Shown here piece after piece: positions 34,899 through 41,409 of a DNA stretch of 41,409 nucleotides. The stretch is from positions 89,215-130,623 of the forward strand of contig DUEZ01000065.1 in assembly GCA_011174825.1 (NCBI GenBank), in the 5' to 3' direction. This stretch comes from Anaerolineae bacterium (lineage in GTDB: Bacteria > Chloroflexota > Anaerolineae > Anaerolineales > E44-bin32). The stretch's first letter is position 1; each line of letters opens with the position of its first letter. The notes beneath the pieces are model-generated. The model worked only from the letters and a program-made list of their open reading frames with translations, was not told where the DNA came from and searched no databases. A program made the position numbers and the translations under genes.

Positions 34899-35144
34899 TT
34901 TCGGCATGAGCCCCCGGTCGAGGGGCTTGTCTCAGGGGAATTCGAAGAGCCTATACTTACGAAAGTCAATGGATCAACCGGAGGCTCTGCCGAACGCACT
35001 AACCTCAGGCGCATCGTGTAGTACCATCCACTGTCCGACGAGTTTCGGTTTCGACGCAACCTGTGGGTCACACCACCTTCCTCCTCAGCTCAGAACTTAA
35101 TTCGTCTGTTCGCTGACCGCTACCCGCTAGGTGGTGTTCGTTCC
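34899..35144 (-). ncRNA. Conserved 5' leader RNA of locus B (copy 2)
   Basis: This is homologous to 33415-33656. The outer stem is 34908-34920 with 34975-34987; the inner stem is 34924-34927 (GGCT) with 34948-34951 (AGCC), where copy 1 has GGCC with GGCC, a compensatory pair change. The 20-base apical loop (34928-34947) is identical to copy 1. Conservation stops sharply just after the GCCGAAACGCC segment (minus strand), and the truncated peptidase frame starts about 160 bases further on. Confidence 0.6.
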
Positions 35145-35184
35145 TGGATATTCTTCGATTGTTAAGATTCCCTTTCGATTAAGA

Positions 35185-35290
35185 TTTAATGACATGGGCA
35201 CAAAGAGCGAAAACATCCATCATCTCACAAGTCTATGTCGGATGCCCCTTGTGCTTCATATCGGCCGGCCGCCACCGGTCGGCGAAGGTA
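35185..35290 (+). ncRNA. Putative small RNA R2 with promoter
   Basis: TTTAAT at 35185-35190 is followed after 7 bases by GCACA (35198). TTGTGC near 35249-35254 closes the first domain, and the hairpin TCGGCCGG-CCGCCA-CCGGTCGG (35261-35282, with G-U pairs) follows. The 5' interior differs strongly from R1 while the start, the closing stem and the hairpin loop are kept. A GAAACCC-TGTT-GGGTTTC hairpin lies about 25 bases downstream, as a hairpin also does after R1. Confidence 0.5.
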
Positions 35291-35429
35291 TAAAGTTTTT
35301 AACGCTAGAAACCCTGTTGGGTTTCCTCCACCCTCCCCTACAACACCACTTTGTTGCATGATAATGATACAAATTCTAGGTAACGAAAAGGTATCCAAAC
35401 GGTCATATCATGGATACGCTGGGAGGGGG

Positions 35430-35910
35430 TTTAGGCGTAGGGGCGCACGGCCGTGCGCCCCTACAGCATGCCCTCCGCTCGCTCAGCTCGTTTGCAATGA
35501 CACATACCCACAGGTCATTGCGAGCCCCGCAGAGGCGAAGCAACCTCCTCAATGGTAAGTTTGCTTCGTTGCACTGTCGTGCTCCTCGCAATGACAGATT
35601 GAGGGAGGACTCCTCGCAGGGACAGATTGAAGAAGGTCCCATCGGAATGACACAGAAGAAGGGTCCCACAGCTTCCCGCGAGCTACAAGCTCGCGGGAAG
35701 CTTAATGCCCAAAAGATGTAGGGGCGACGCTCGGTCGCCCTTACAGCAGTCCTTCAGGTTGCACCCTGTGTAGGGGCGGGGTGACCCCGCCCCTACACAT
35801 TTAGATGTCATTCCGAGCGCCAAGAGGCGCGAGGAATCCCTATGATGTATCGAATTCAATCGTTTCATCATAGGGATTCCTCGTCGCGATGCTCCTCGGA
35901 ATGACAGAAG
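35430..35910. repeat. Dense repeat zone (F2, F1, F5)
   Basis: An F2 palindrome with CACGGCCGTG centre (about 35437-35464), a GTCATTGCGAGCCCC copy (about 35514-35601), an F5-like AGCTTCCCGCGAGC...GCTCGCGGGAAGCTT palindrome (about 35669-35703), two F2 copies (about 35717-35745 and 35770-35798) and a full F1 copy (about 35806-35906). The zone starts right after the direct repeat that ends locus B. No gene is supported in 35145-35959. Confidence 0.75.
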
Positions 35911-35959
35911 AGTCAGACGCTTATTGATCTATATCAGCTCAGGAAATTAATGGGAAATA

Positions 35960-36664
35960 TCAACCAGAGGGCTCGGCCTCGAACACATAACCGGTGCCGT
36001 GCACCGTGATGATGTGATTCGGATTGGCTGGATCCTTCTCCAACTTTCGCCGCAGGCGGTAAATAAATTGCTTCACCAGATGCCACTCACCTGTATATTC
36101 GGGACCCCAGATGTTGGCCAAGAGCGCATCTGCGCTCAGCACCCGACCTTGGTTTTTCACCATATAGGCGAAGATCTCAAACTCCTTCGGAGTCAATTGC
36201 ACTACACGATCGTCTACAAAAACTTGACGCCGCGTGGGATCCGTCATGTACAGCACCTCGCCCGAACCCTTCAGCACTGGAAACGGCTTGTCGCTGGTAC
36301 GCCGACGAAGACATGCCGTAAGCCTCGCGAGAAGCACTTGATAGGCGTACGGCTTGATAATGTAATCATCGCCACCTACCTGCAAACCGCGAATGATGTC
36401 CTCGGTTTGTCCCCGGGCGGTAACGAAAATAATCGCCGCATCGGTCATGTCGCGTAATCGACGGCAAACCTCGAAGCCGTCCATACCAGGCATCATGATG
36501 TCCAGGATGATGGCATCGGGGTGCACTTCATATGCGAGTTTCAAGGCAGCTGGCCCTGACGGGGCTCCGAACACCTCGAAACCATCTTTTTCGAGACTCA
36601 AGATGAGGATGTCCACGATCCTAGGATCATCATCGACGACCAATACGCGTGTCTTCTCTGGCAT
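35960..36664 (-). CDS. Orphan OmpR/PhoB-family response regulator
   Basis: The 234-residue protein has a receiver domain with D11/D12, phospho-acceptor D55 in IILDIMMPGMDG, T82 and K104 in DDYIIKPY, then a winged helix (about 130-230, QLTPKEFEIFAYMVKNQGRVLSADALLANIWGPEY, ending HGTGYVFEAE). No kinase gene is adjacent. It is a close paralogue of the N-terminal half of the protein encoded at 39387-41114, sharing the KNQGRVLSADA and LVKQFIYRLR blocks, so the two may bind similar sites. A TATAAT about 160 bases upstream gives a long leader. Confidence 0.93.
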   Translation of the reverse strand: MPEKTRVLVVDDDPRIVDILILSLEKDGFEVFGAPSGPAALKLAYEVHPDAIILDIMMPGMDGFEVCRRLRDMTDAAIIFVTARGQTEDIIRGLQVGGDDYIIKPYAYQVLLARLTACLRRRTSDKPFPVLKGSGEVLYMTDPTRRQVFVDDRVVQLTPKEFEIFAYMVKNQGRVLSADALLANIWGPEYTGEWHLVKQFIYRLRRKLEKDPANPNHIITVHGTGYVFEAEPSG

Positions 36665-36822
36665 CTTACCCTTCAGGTTATGTTAACAATTTGCGGTTAT
36701 CTTCACCCAGTATTTCTGTTGCAAGAAACGTACTACCAATAATCGCCTCACCCTTACCACCTCTGGGGGGCTTCATACATTCTTCCATCAGGCAGTTTAG
36801 CATGGACCGAGATCAATCCACA

Positions 36823-36828
36823 ATTATA
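36823..36828 (-). promoter_or_regulatory. -10 box upstream of the orphan regulator
   Basis: A perfect minus-strand TATAAT with ATGACC 16 bases upstream. It would give a leader of about 150 bases before the ATG at 36664. Moderate support only. Confidence 0.4.
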
Positions 36829-36927
36829 ACGGGGAAGTACATTGGTCATACCCTTTTTCGTTATTCCACATTGGAGAAACCGAATGTAACCGCATCTTTG
36901 AGGGAGTGGTTAGAGGATCTTATACCG

Positions 36928-37195
36928 TAGGGGCGCAATTCATTGCGCCCTTTTGGAGACAATGTAGTCGCACCCTTTAGGGTGCGTTTTAATCCGTAGG
37001 GGCGCATGGCTATGCGCCCTGTGGCCTGCGGCTACATGGATGAGACGAAGGTGATGGACAACAATCTTGAGAGTGCTTTTGGAGTGCGCAAGCTCTGCTT
37101 GCGCCCCCTTCGACGAGAATTGTCGATAATAAAATGCGTAGGGGCGCACGGTCGAAGATGCAGGGTGAACTTCCCTGCCCGTGCGCCCCTACAAC
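36928..37195. repeat. F2 and F5 repeats
   Basis: F2 copies at about 36928-36950 (CAATTCATTG centre), 36993-37020 and a split one at about 37138-37193, whose arms are separated by GGTCGAAGATGCAGGGTGAA as in the copy near 13003. An F5 copy spans about 37078-37110. No gene is supported in 36829-37237. Confidence 0.7.
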
Positions 37196-37237
37196 TTGCT
37201 CTCAAATGAGTGGGGGATGGGTGACCCCGCGCCAACC

Positions 37238-38470
37238 TCACGGCGTCGGATCGATAAGCTGCCGTGCTGCAATCGTCATCCACCCGATCTTGGGCACGGT
37301 GAGGATGACCTTCCCATGCAATTGGTAAACGCTCACTGGCGGGTCGAGCGAATAATTCGCGTCGCCACGGGTGATGAATTGAAACTCACCACCATCCATC
37401 TGCACCTCCACCACCCGGTGCAAAATGTAGGTATCACCCCGTCGAAAGCGAATGATATCGCCAACCTCCACCGATTCAGCCGGCACCTCACGCGTGATGA
37501 CCACATCCCCGGACATCACCGCCGGCTCCATACTCACACCGCTCACCACTGTGGGCTGAACGCCGAAGACGCCCGTGTTGAACCAAAACAAAGTGACCAG
37601 GATTGCCCCGGCCAATACCCACAGGGTGGAAGTCCGAAATACCTCTGATCGAAAGTCCTTTACATCGACTCGAAGAAGCTGGCTACGAATGACCAGCATT
37701 CCAAGGATCGACGCCATCGTGCCCAAGACGGCAGTTAATGCCCAATGGATATCTGGCAGGATCGGCGATAGCGACTTGAAAATATGTAAGACGCCTCGAT
37801 AAGCGATGGAAGCTGTTGGACCACCGATGAGCGCCAAGAATGATGCCAGTAGGCTTTCTGCACCTACGGGCAGAAACGTCTCACCGGTTACCCTCAGCAA
37901 GCTGGGCAGATCTGTAATGGAGGCATACTTCGTGATAGGGATGCTCAGGAACCAGAAGATGTACGATGAAACAAGGAGTGCGACGATCATGTTACCTTTG
38001 CGGAAAGTTGCCAGGAGGAGTGCACGGCTGATCTCAACCCCCACCAGCATTGATACGACATAAAGCATGTTCCCCAGCACGTGGGGGAGACTCTCATTGG
38101 GTGATTGATTAAAGCCATACAGCAGTCCTGCTAGGGCATACAAAGCCACTTGAGAGACACCTGCGAGAACGGCTATAGTCACCAGGCGTTTATTGGGTGG
38201 TTGTCGCTCTTGAAGACCGAATCGCCAGCCAAGGTAGGCCATGAGCGCCAGCGAGGACCACATCAGGGGTTGAGCGAGATGGATATTGGACTCCGTAGAG
38301 GGAAAACGTGCCCAATGGAAGTTGACAAGATAGAATAGGATCGCTAACCCAACGATGAGGATCAGCCAGTACCAATCCTTGATGTACGCGCGGATCGATT
38401 GGCGGCGTTTCCGTTTCCATCGCTTGTGGTAGTGAGGGAAGTGCTGGGCTCTCACTGTGCTTGGGTTCAT
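37238..38470 (-). CDS. Polytopic SipW/ER-type signal peptidase (locus C)
   Basis: The 410-residue membrane protein has a basic N-terminus, about seven predicted helices over residues 33-300, and a C-terminal S26B peptidase domain (about 305-400). The catalytic Ser lies in VSGVSMEPAVMSGDVV, the His in YILHRVVEV, and the ITRGDANYSLDPPVSVYQLHGKV block is typical of the ER/SipW class. Unlike locus A it has no TPR domain. Its substrate is not encoded next to it. The third small RNA (R3) lies about 260 bases upstream on the opposite strand. It probably matures exported proteins with SipW-type signals. Confidence 0.88.
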   Translation of the reverse strand: MNPSTVRAQHFPHYHKRWKRKRRQSIRAYIKDWYWLILIVGLAILFYLVNFHWARFPSTESNIHLAQPLMWSSLALMAYLGWRFGLQERQPPNKRLVTIAVLAGVSQVALYALAGLLYGFNQSPNESLPHVLGNMLYVVSMLVGVEISRALLLATFRKGNMIVALLVSSYIFWFLSIPITKYASITDLPSLLRVTGETFLPVGAESLLASFLALIGGPTASIAYRGVLHIFKSLSPILPDIHWALTAVLGTMASILGMLVIRSQLLRVDVKDFRSEVFRTSTLWVLAGAILVTLFWFNTGVFGVQPTVVSGVSMEPAVMSGDVVITREVPAESVEVGDIIRFRRGDTYILHRVVEVQMDGGEFQFITRGDANYSLDPPVSVYQLHGKVILTVPKIGWMTIAARQLIDPTP

Positions 38471-38537
38471 TGTTATTGCTTCCAGTCCCAGCTTTACTTA
38501 CACGACCTACGACAGTTCGCTACAAGCTATTGCCAAC

Positions 38538-38662
38538 GCCGATGGTTGCTAAGGACAAGATCCGCCCCGTCACCATCGGCACCCCTCTTTTTCTCACCCT
38601 CGTAATTCTCCACTTGATGGGCTTTTAGGACAAGAGCAAGCGAAATCGCGAGGGTGGAGAAT
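38538..38662. other. Inverted-repeat-rich leader region of locus C
   Basis: Two structures precede the locus C peptidase gene. A 9-bp perfect stem GCCGATGGT (38538-38546) / ACCATCGGC (38572-38580). Then an interleaved pair: CACCCTCG (38595-38602) with CGAGGGTG (38649-38656), and ATTCTCCAC (38605-38613) with GTGGAGAAT (38654-38662). The second and third stems share three bases, so they could compete. There is no similarity to the leaders of loci A and B that I can see. Confidence 0.5.
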
Positions 38663-38716
38663 TATTAAACGTGTCTACCTGTGAACCTCGTTGATTAAAT
38701 AAAAACAGTTCTGTGC

Positions 38717-38806
38717 TATACTGAAATACGCACAGAGGGTGCTGTCCCGCACCCCAAGTGCAAGGCCTCGACCGGCCGCTACCCGGCCGAGGCCACTTCC
38801 TTTTAA
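38717..38806 (+). ncRNA. Putative small RNA R3 with promoter
   Basis: TATACT at 38717-38722 (extended by TG) is followed after 7 bases by GCACA (38730). GCAC pairs with GTGC around an inner GGGTGC-N6-GCACCC hairpin, then comes the hairpin GGCCTCG ... CCGCTA ... CGAGGCC (38764-38794) and a T-rich tail. R3 is shorter than R1 but keeps the same start, order and terminal hairpin loop type. Confidence 0.55.
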
Positions 38807-38966
38807 TATGATTAATTCAGCAGAGAGATCGCGGAGGGGATCCGCCAGGGGATGCGTGCGGTCCGCGCCTCTCCTCCTCTATCTCTATGATATATGATCA
38901 GCGTCACATTCAGGTGAACACTTGGTGAACGTTTAAAATTCGAGCGAAAATCGATCTCCTAAGCAT

Positions 38967-39300
38967 TCAGCCATCAGCGGTCAGCTGTCAGCTTTCAGGT
39001 CCCGACACAAAGCACATTTTCTACGATCCCATGGTGAAGCTGAAAGCTTAGGGCTGATAGCTGATTGCTGATGGCTTCCATCATTGTCGGCTCCTCGCGA
39101 AGCATCCCGTAGCGAAGCGGAGTGGGCACGCCTGTCCTGAGCCCCTCGGCTTCTCTCGGGACCTTCGGCTACGCTCAGGATAAACTCCGCGACGAAGAAT
39201 CTCGTTGTTGGGAAAAATCTCTATTCAATCTAGAAAACAAGATCCTTCAGCGGCGCTGAAGTGCCACCATAGAAAAGAACGGGCTCCCATGCCCGTTCTG
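38967..39300. repeat. F6, F1-like and F4 repeats
   Basis: An F6 palindrome (about 38967-39076; CAGCCATCAGCGGTCAGC ... GCTGATTGCTGATGGCT), then an F1-derived region with CCTGAGCCCCTCGGCTTC, ACCTTCGGCTACGCTCAGGA and CGACGAAGAATCTCGTTG (about 39105-39260), then an F4 piece ACGGGCTCCCATGCCCGT (about 39279-39296). No gene is supported in 38807-39386. Confidence 0.65.
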
Positions 39301-39386
39301 TACTGATCATAGTAAAAATCTATGTTAACCAAAAGAATAAGTGCTCAAAACCAGGTAAACCAACCTTCGTTAACGACCTTGCTGTA

Positions 39387-41114
39387 TCACCGAGGGGGGA
39401 ATGAAGAATCCTGATTCGACGGAATTTGGTTCGATGCAGGGCGCGTGGTTGCGATGGCATTCAGTATCGGTTGTGCGGTTGAGATCGGAAGCGGGAGAGC
39501 TACCTGCGTCGGCACAACAGGATTCCCGGGGAGGAAACCATCGGACTCCCACGGATAAGGTAGGACATCCGCTATCCTATCCTCGGCATTGGACTGCAAA
39601 CGCGTTATCACTTCAGGGAGATCGGGGAATTCAGGGGTCTCTTTCAAGTTCCTTTCGTCTCCTCGCGATTCACGATCATCGATCACAACCATCTCATCCG
39701 ATACAGTGGATGGTGAAATTTCGATGAAAAAAGCCTGCCAAGTAGCTGTTTCTGCCGTTAAAACATTGATCGCATGGTCGATCGCCGGTCGCGCCTCGCT
39801 TGGTGCGTTCGATACCAGATTGTTGAGCATCTCGGCTTGGCTCTCCACCCTCTTCTCCAAGACCAATGCTACGGCTTTGCCATACCTATCTTCACCGCCC
39901 GCGAACCTCAGTAACTCCCAGGTCGCTAACCGCATTTCACGTTCGTACCCATTCATCGCCGCAGGGATGTCCTCATAGCGTCCCTGTTTCATCAAAGAAT
40001 CGGCCTCCTTCAAGCGTGTCTCGGCGAGCTGGATATGCAGATGGGCGAGGCTGACTTCGTCCTTAGCGAGGGTATGTTGAACATCCTCAACAAGTGACTT
40101 AACCGGATAGAGCGCATCACCCGGGAGCGCGTAACCCGAAGCGAAGGTGGCCCCAAGAGTAACTAAAACAGCGAGGGACAGAGCCGCGGCTATACGTCGC
40201 ACCCAGGTTCGTCTCTTCCTACGTGCTCGACCTTGAGCTTCGCTCTCGCCAGGATGCAAAGCGCGAGATGCTAACTCACGAGGCAACGCCTGAGCTGCCC
40301 AAGAAGTAGGCTCTGCCCCTTCTGGAACGACGAGAGGCTTCACCGCCTGGAGTGGAGGGAGTGCTTCGGTTTGGCGACGTGGTGTTGGAACCGCTTTCTT
40401 GAGCCCCGTCGGGCGTGTGTCCTCCTCAAAAGCGTAGCCAGAGCCTCGAACGGTCACGATGTACTCCGGCTTAGAAGGATCCGCCTCCAACTTGTTGCGC
40501 AGTCGATAGATGAACTGCTTCACCAGGTCGCGCTCGCCTTTGTATTCCGGGCCCCAGACGTTGGATAGGATTGCGTCCGCGCTCAGCACCCTTCCCTGGT
40601 TTTTCACCAAGTAGCGAAGCAGCTCGAACTCTTTGGGGGTCAGTTGCACTGATCGACCGTCGTTGATGAAAACCAGGCGCCGCGAGGGATCGGTTATCAG
40701 CACCGCCTCCCCACGCTGGAGGCGCAACGGGGGGAGCTTGGCATCTGCTCGGCGTCGCAGGCAGGCGTACAACCGTGCCAGTAGCTCAAGGTAGTTGTAG
40801 GGTTTAACGATGTAGTCGTCGGCGCCGCTGTGCAAGCCGCGGATGACATCATCGCTGTCACCTTTGACCGAGACCAACATGATGACGGCATCGGTTACCT
40901 CGCGCAGGCGGCGGCAGACTTTGAATCCGTCAATCCCTGGCATGATGATATCCAGCAGGATGGCGTCAGGGTGGGTCTCATAGGCTAGCTTTAAACCCGC
41001 CTCGCCCGTTGTGGCCGTGGTTACTTCAAAGCCATCTTGGCTGAGCCTCATGCCAAGGATTTCGAGAGTCTTGTACTCATCATCGATGATTAAGACTCGG
41101 GTTCTACTCTGCAT
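39387..41114 (-). CDS. Response regulator fused to a membrane helix and DUF5667 domain
   Basis: The 575-residue protein begins with a complete OmpR-type regulator: receiver with D11/D12, phospho-acceptor D55 in LLDIIMPGIDG, S82 in place of the usual Thr, K104 in DDYIVKPY, and a winged helix (about 132-230). A Pro/Ala-rich linker (about 232-300), a basic patch (RRKRRTWVRR) and one membrane helix (about 308-327) follow. Outside the membrane is a DUF5667-like domain (about 328-455, YALPGDALYPVKSLVEDVQ) and a disordered Pro-rich tail. DUF5667 normally stands alone or with sigma-factor systems. A membrane-tethered, phosphorylatable DNA-binding protein is unusual. AAGGGA precedes the start. No kinase gene is adjacent. 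Confidence 0.88.
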   Translation of the reverse strand: MQSRTRVLIIDDEYKTLEILGMRLSQDGFEVTTATTGEAGLKLAYETHPDAILLDIIMPGIDGFKVCRRLREVTDAVIMLVSVKGDSDDVIRGLHSGADDYIVKPYNYLELLARLYACLRRRADAKLPPLRLQRGEAVLITDPSRRLVFINDGRSVQLTPKEFELLRYLVKNQGRVLSADAILSNVWGPEYKGERDLVKQFIYRLRNKLEADPSKPEYIVTVRGSGYAFEEDTRPTGLKKAVPTPRRQTEALPPLQAVKPLVVPEGAEPTSWAAQALPRELASRALHPGESEAQGRARRKRRTWVRRIAAALSLAVLVTLGATFASGYALPGDALYPVKSLVEDVQHTLAKDEVSLAHLHIQLAETRLKEADSLMKQGRYEDIPAAMNGYEREMRLATWELLRFAGGEDRYGKAVALVLEKRVESQAEMLNNLVSNAPSEARPAIDHAINVLTAETATWQAFFIEISPSTVSDEMVVIDDRESRGDERNLKETPEFPDLPEVITRLQSNAEDRIADVLPYPWESDGFLPGNPVVPTQVALPLPISTAQPILNAIATTRPASNQIPSNQDSSFPPR

Positions 41115-41327
41115 GTGCAGATCCCTTAAATAGTATCGTTGTCGCTACGCGGAGGTCTGATTGCCGGGCAATTTCCATGGAGGGGAATAAAGAGGAGGAA
41201 TGAATGATTTGGTCCAAGAATGATATTCTTCTGTGTGCTCCGATGGATCTTGCCGCGGCGGTATCACAACCCACCGTTAAAGCTTATGTATATCATACAC
41301 CATTTGTCTAGAGGGAATCTTAAAAAT

Positions 41328-41409
41328 CGCATTTCACGTGTTCACGTTTCACGCCTCACGAATCACGTAATCACGTTTCACGTATTCACGTTTCACTTTT
41401 CATGTTTCA
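41328..41409. repeat. TCACG-rich short direct repeats
   Basis: A run of near-repeats of 8-10 bases (TTTCACG, TTCACGTG, AATCACG, ATTCACG) continues past the window end. A shorter run occurs at 13127-13151. There is no unique spacer, so it is not a CRISPR. The rest of 41115-41327 holds the upstream region of the regulator gene. Confidence 0.6.

Noticed and set aside
36649..36930. 93-residue plus-strand frame upstream of the orphan regulator
   Set aside because: It lies over the regulator's leader and promoter, has no ribosome site and no recognisable domain.
41328..41409. CRISPR array
   Set aside because: The repeat units are 8-10 bases with no unique spacers, and no cas genes are present.
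1..41409. tRNA or rRNA genes
   Set aside because: No cloverleaf with T-loop and acceptor end, and no rRNA-like stretch, was found on reading either strand by eye.

Overview
The window reads as a chromosomal segment of an uncultured Chloroflexota bacterium, probably Anaerolineae-like. This is inferred, not proven. The signs are an ADP-forming acetate-CoA ligase next to a BioD-like/DRTGG protein, SipW/ER-type (S26B) signal peptidases, DUF5667, Thr/Pro-rich secreted proteins, -10 boxes lying 6 nt from start codons (leaderless mRNAs), and very many short palindromic intergenic repeats. I saw no tRNA, rRNA, CRISPR array, phage or complete insertion sequence.

Layout. 1-3.8 kb: the 3' end of a MacB/FtsX-type permease, a lipoprotein, and an OmpR-type regulator plus histidine kinase pair, all on +. 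4.5-7.7 kb: a translationally coupled acetate/acyl-CoA ligase operon. 7.8-11 kb (minus): a small unknown ORF behind a LexA-like operator, a DUF7662-like/XRE regulator and a PAS-GAF-GGDEF diguanylate cyclase. 11.5 kb (minus): a putative stand-alone structured RNA with its own -10 box and terminator. 11.8-16.4 kb: a MITE, a LysM envelope protein, purA and a C39-type peptidase with TPR-like repeats. 17-18.7 kb: murJ, convergent with a four-gene BMP-family nucleoside ABC transporter operon (19-24.3 kb), then ftsK. 27.5-29.7 kb: a cyclic-nucleotide-binding/PH-domain membrane protein followed by def.

The most unusual part is 30.3-41.1 kb. It holds a TasA-like secreted protein with a TPR-S26B signal peptidase, a tandem partial duplication of that locus with a decayed peptidase, a third polytopic S26B peptidase, and two orphan OmpR-type regulators. 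One of these regulators is fused through a membrane helix to an extracytoplasmic DUF5667 domain. Two RNA signals recur here. A long minus-strand leader upstream of peptidase loci A and B shows G-U-preserving and compensatory changes between its two copies. A short plus-strand RNA of about 65-90 nt is present three times, once upstream of each peptidase locus, always starting exactly 7 nt after a -10-like hexamer. I see this as a possible surface-fibre/secretion island with its own RNA regulation. The protein families are recognisable; the RNA elements I could not match to any family I know.

Nearly every gene-free stretch is filled with short repeats. I group them as F1 (GTCATTCCGAGCG ... GGAATCCCTATGATG and its inverted half), F2 (TAGGGGCG-N-CGCCCCTACA palindromes), F3 (CCCTCTCCC/GGGAGAGGG), F4 (GGGCTCCCACGCCC), F5 (TTTGGAGTCC...) and F6 (GTCAGC-rich long palindrome). 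All coordinates come from reading the sequence by eye; homology calls come from motif recognition without database searches.
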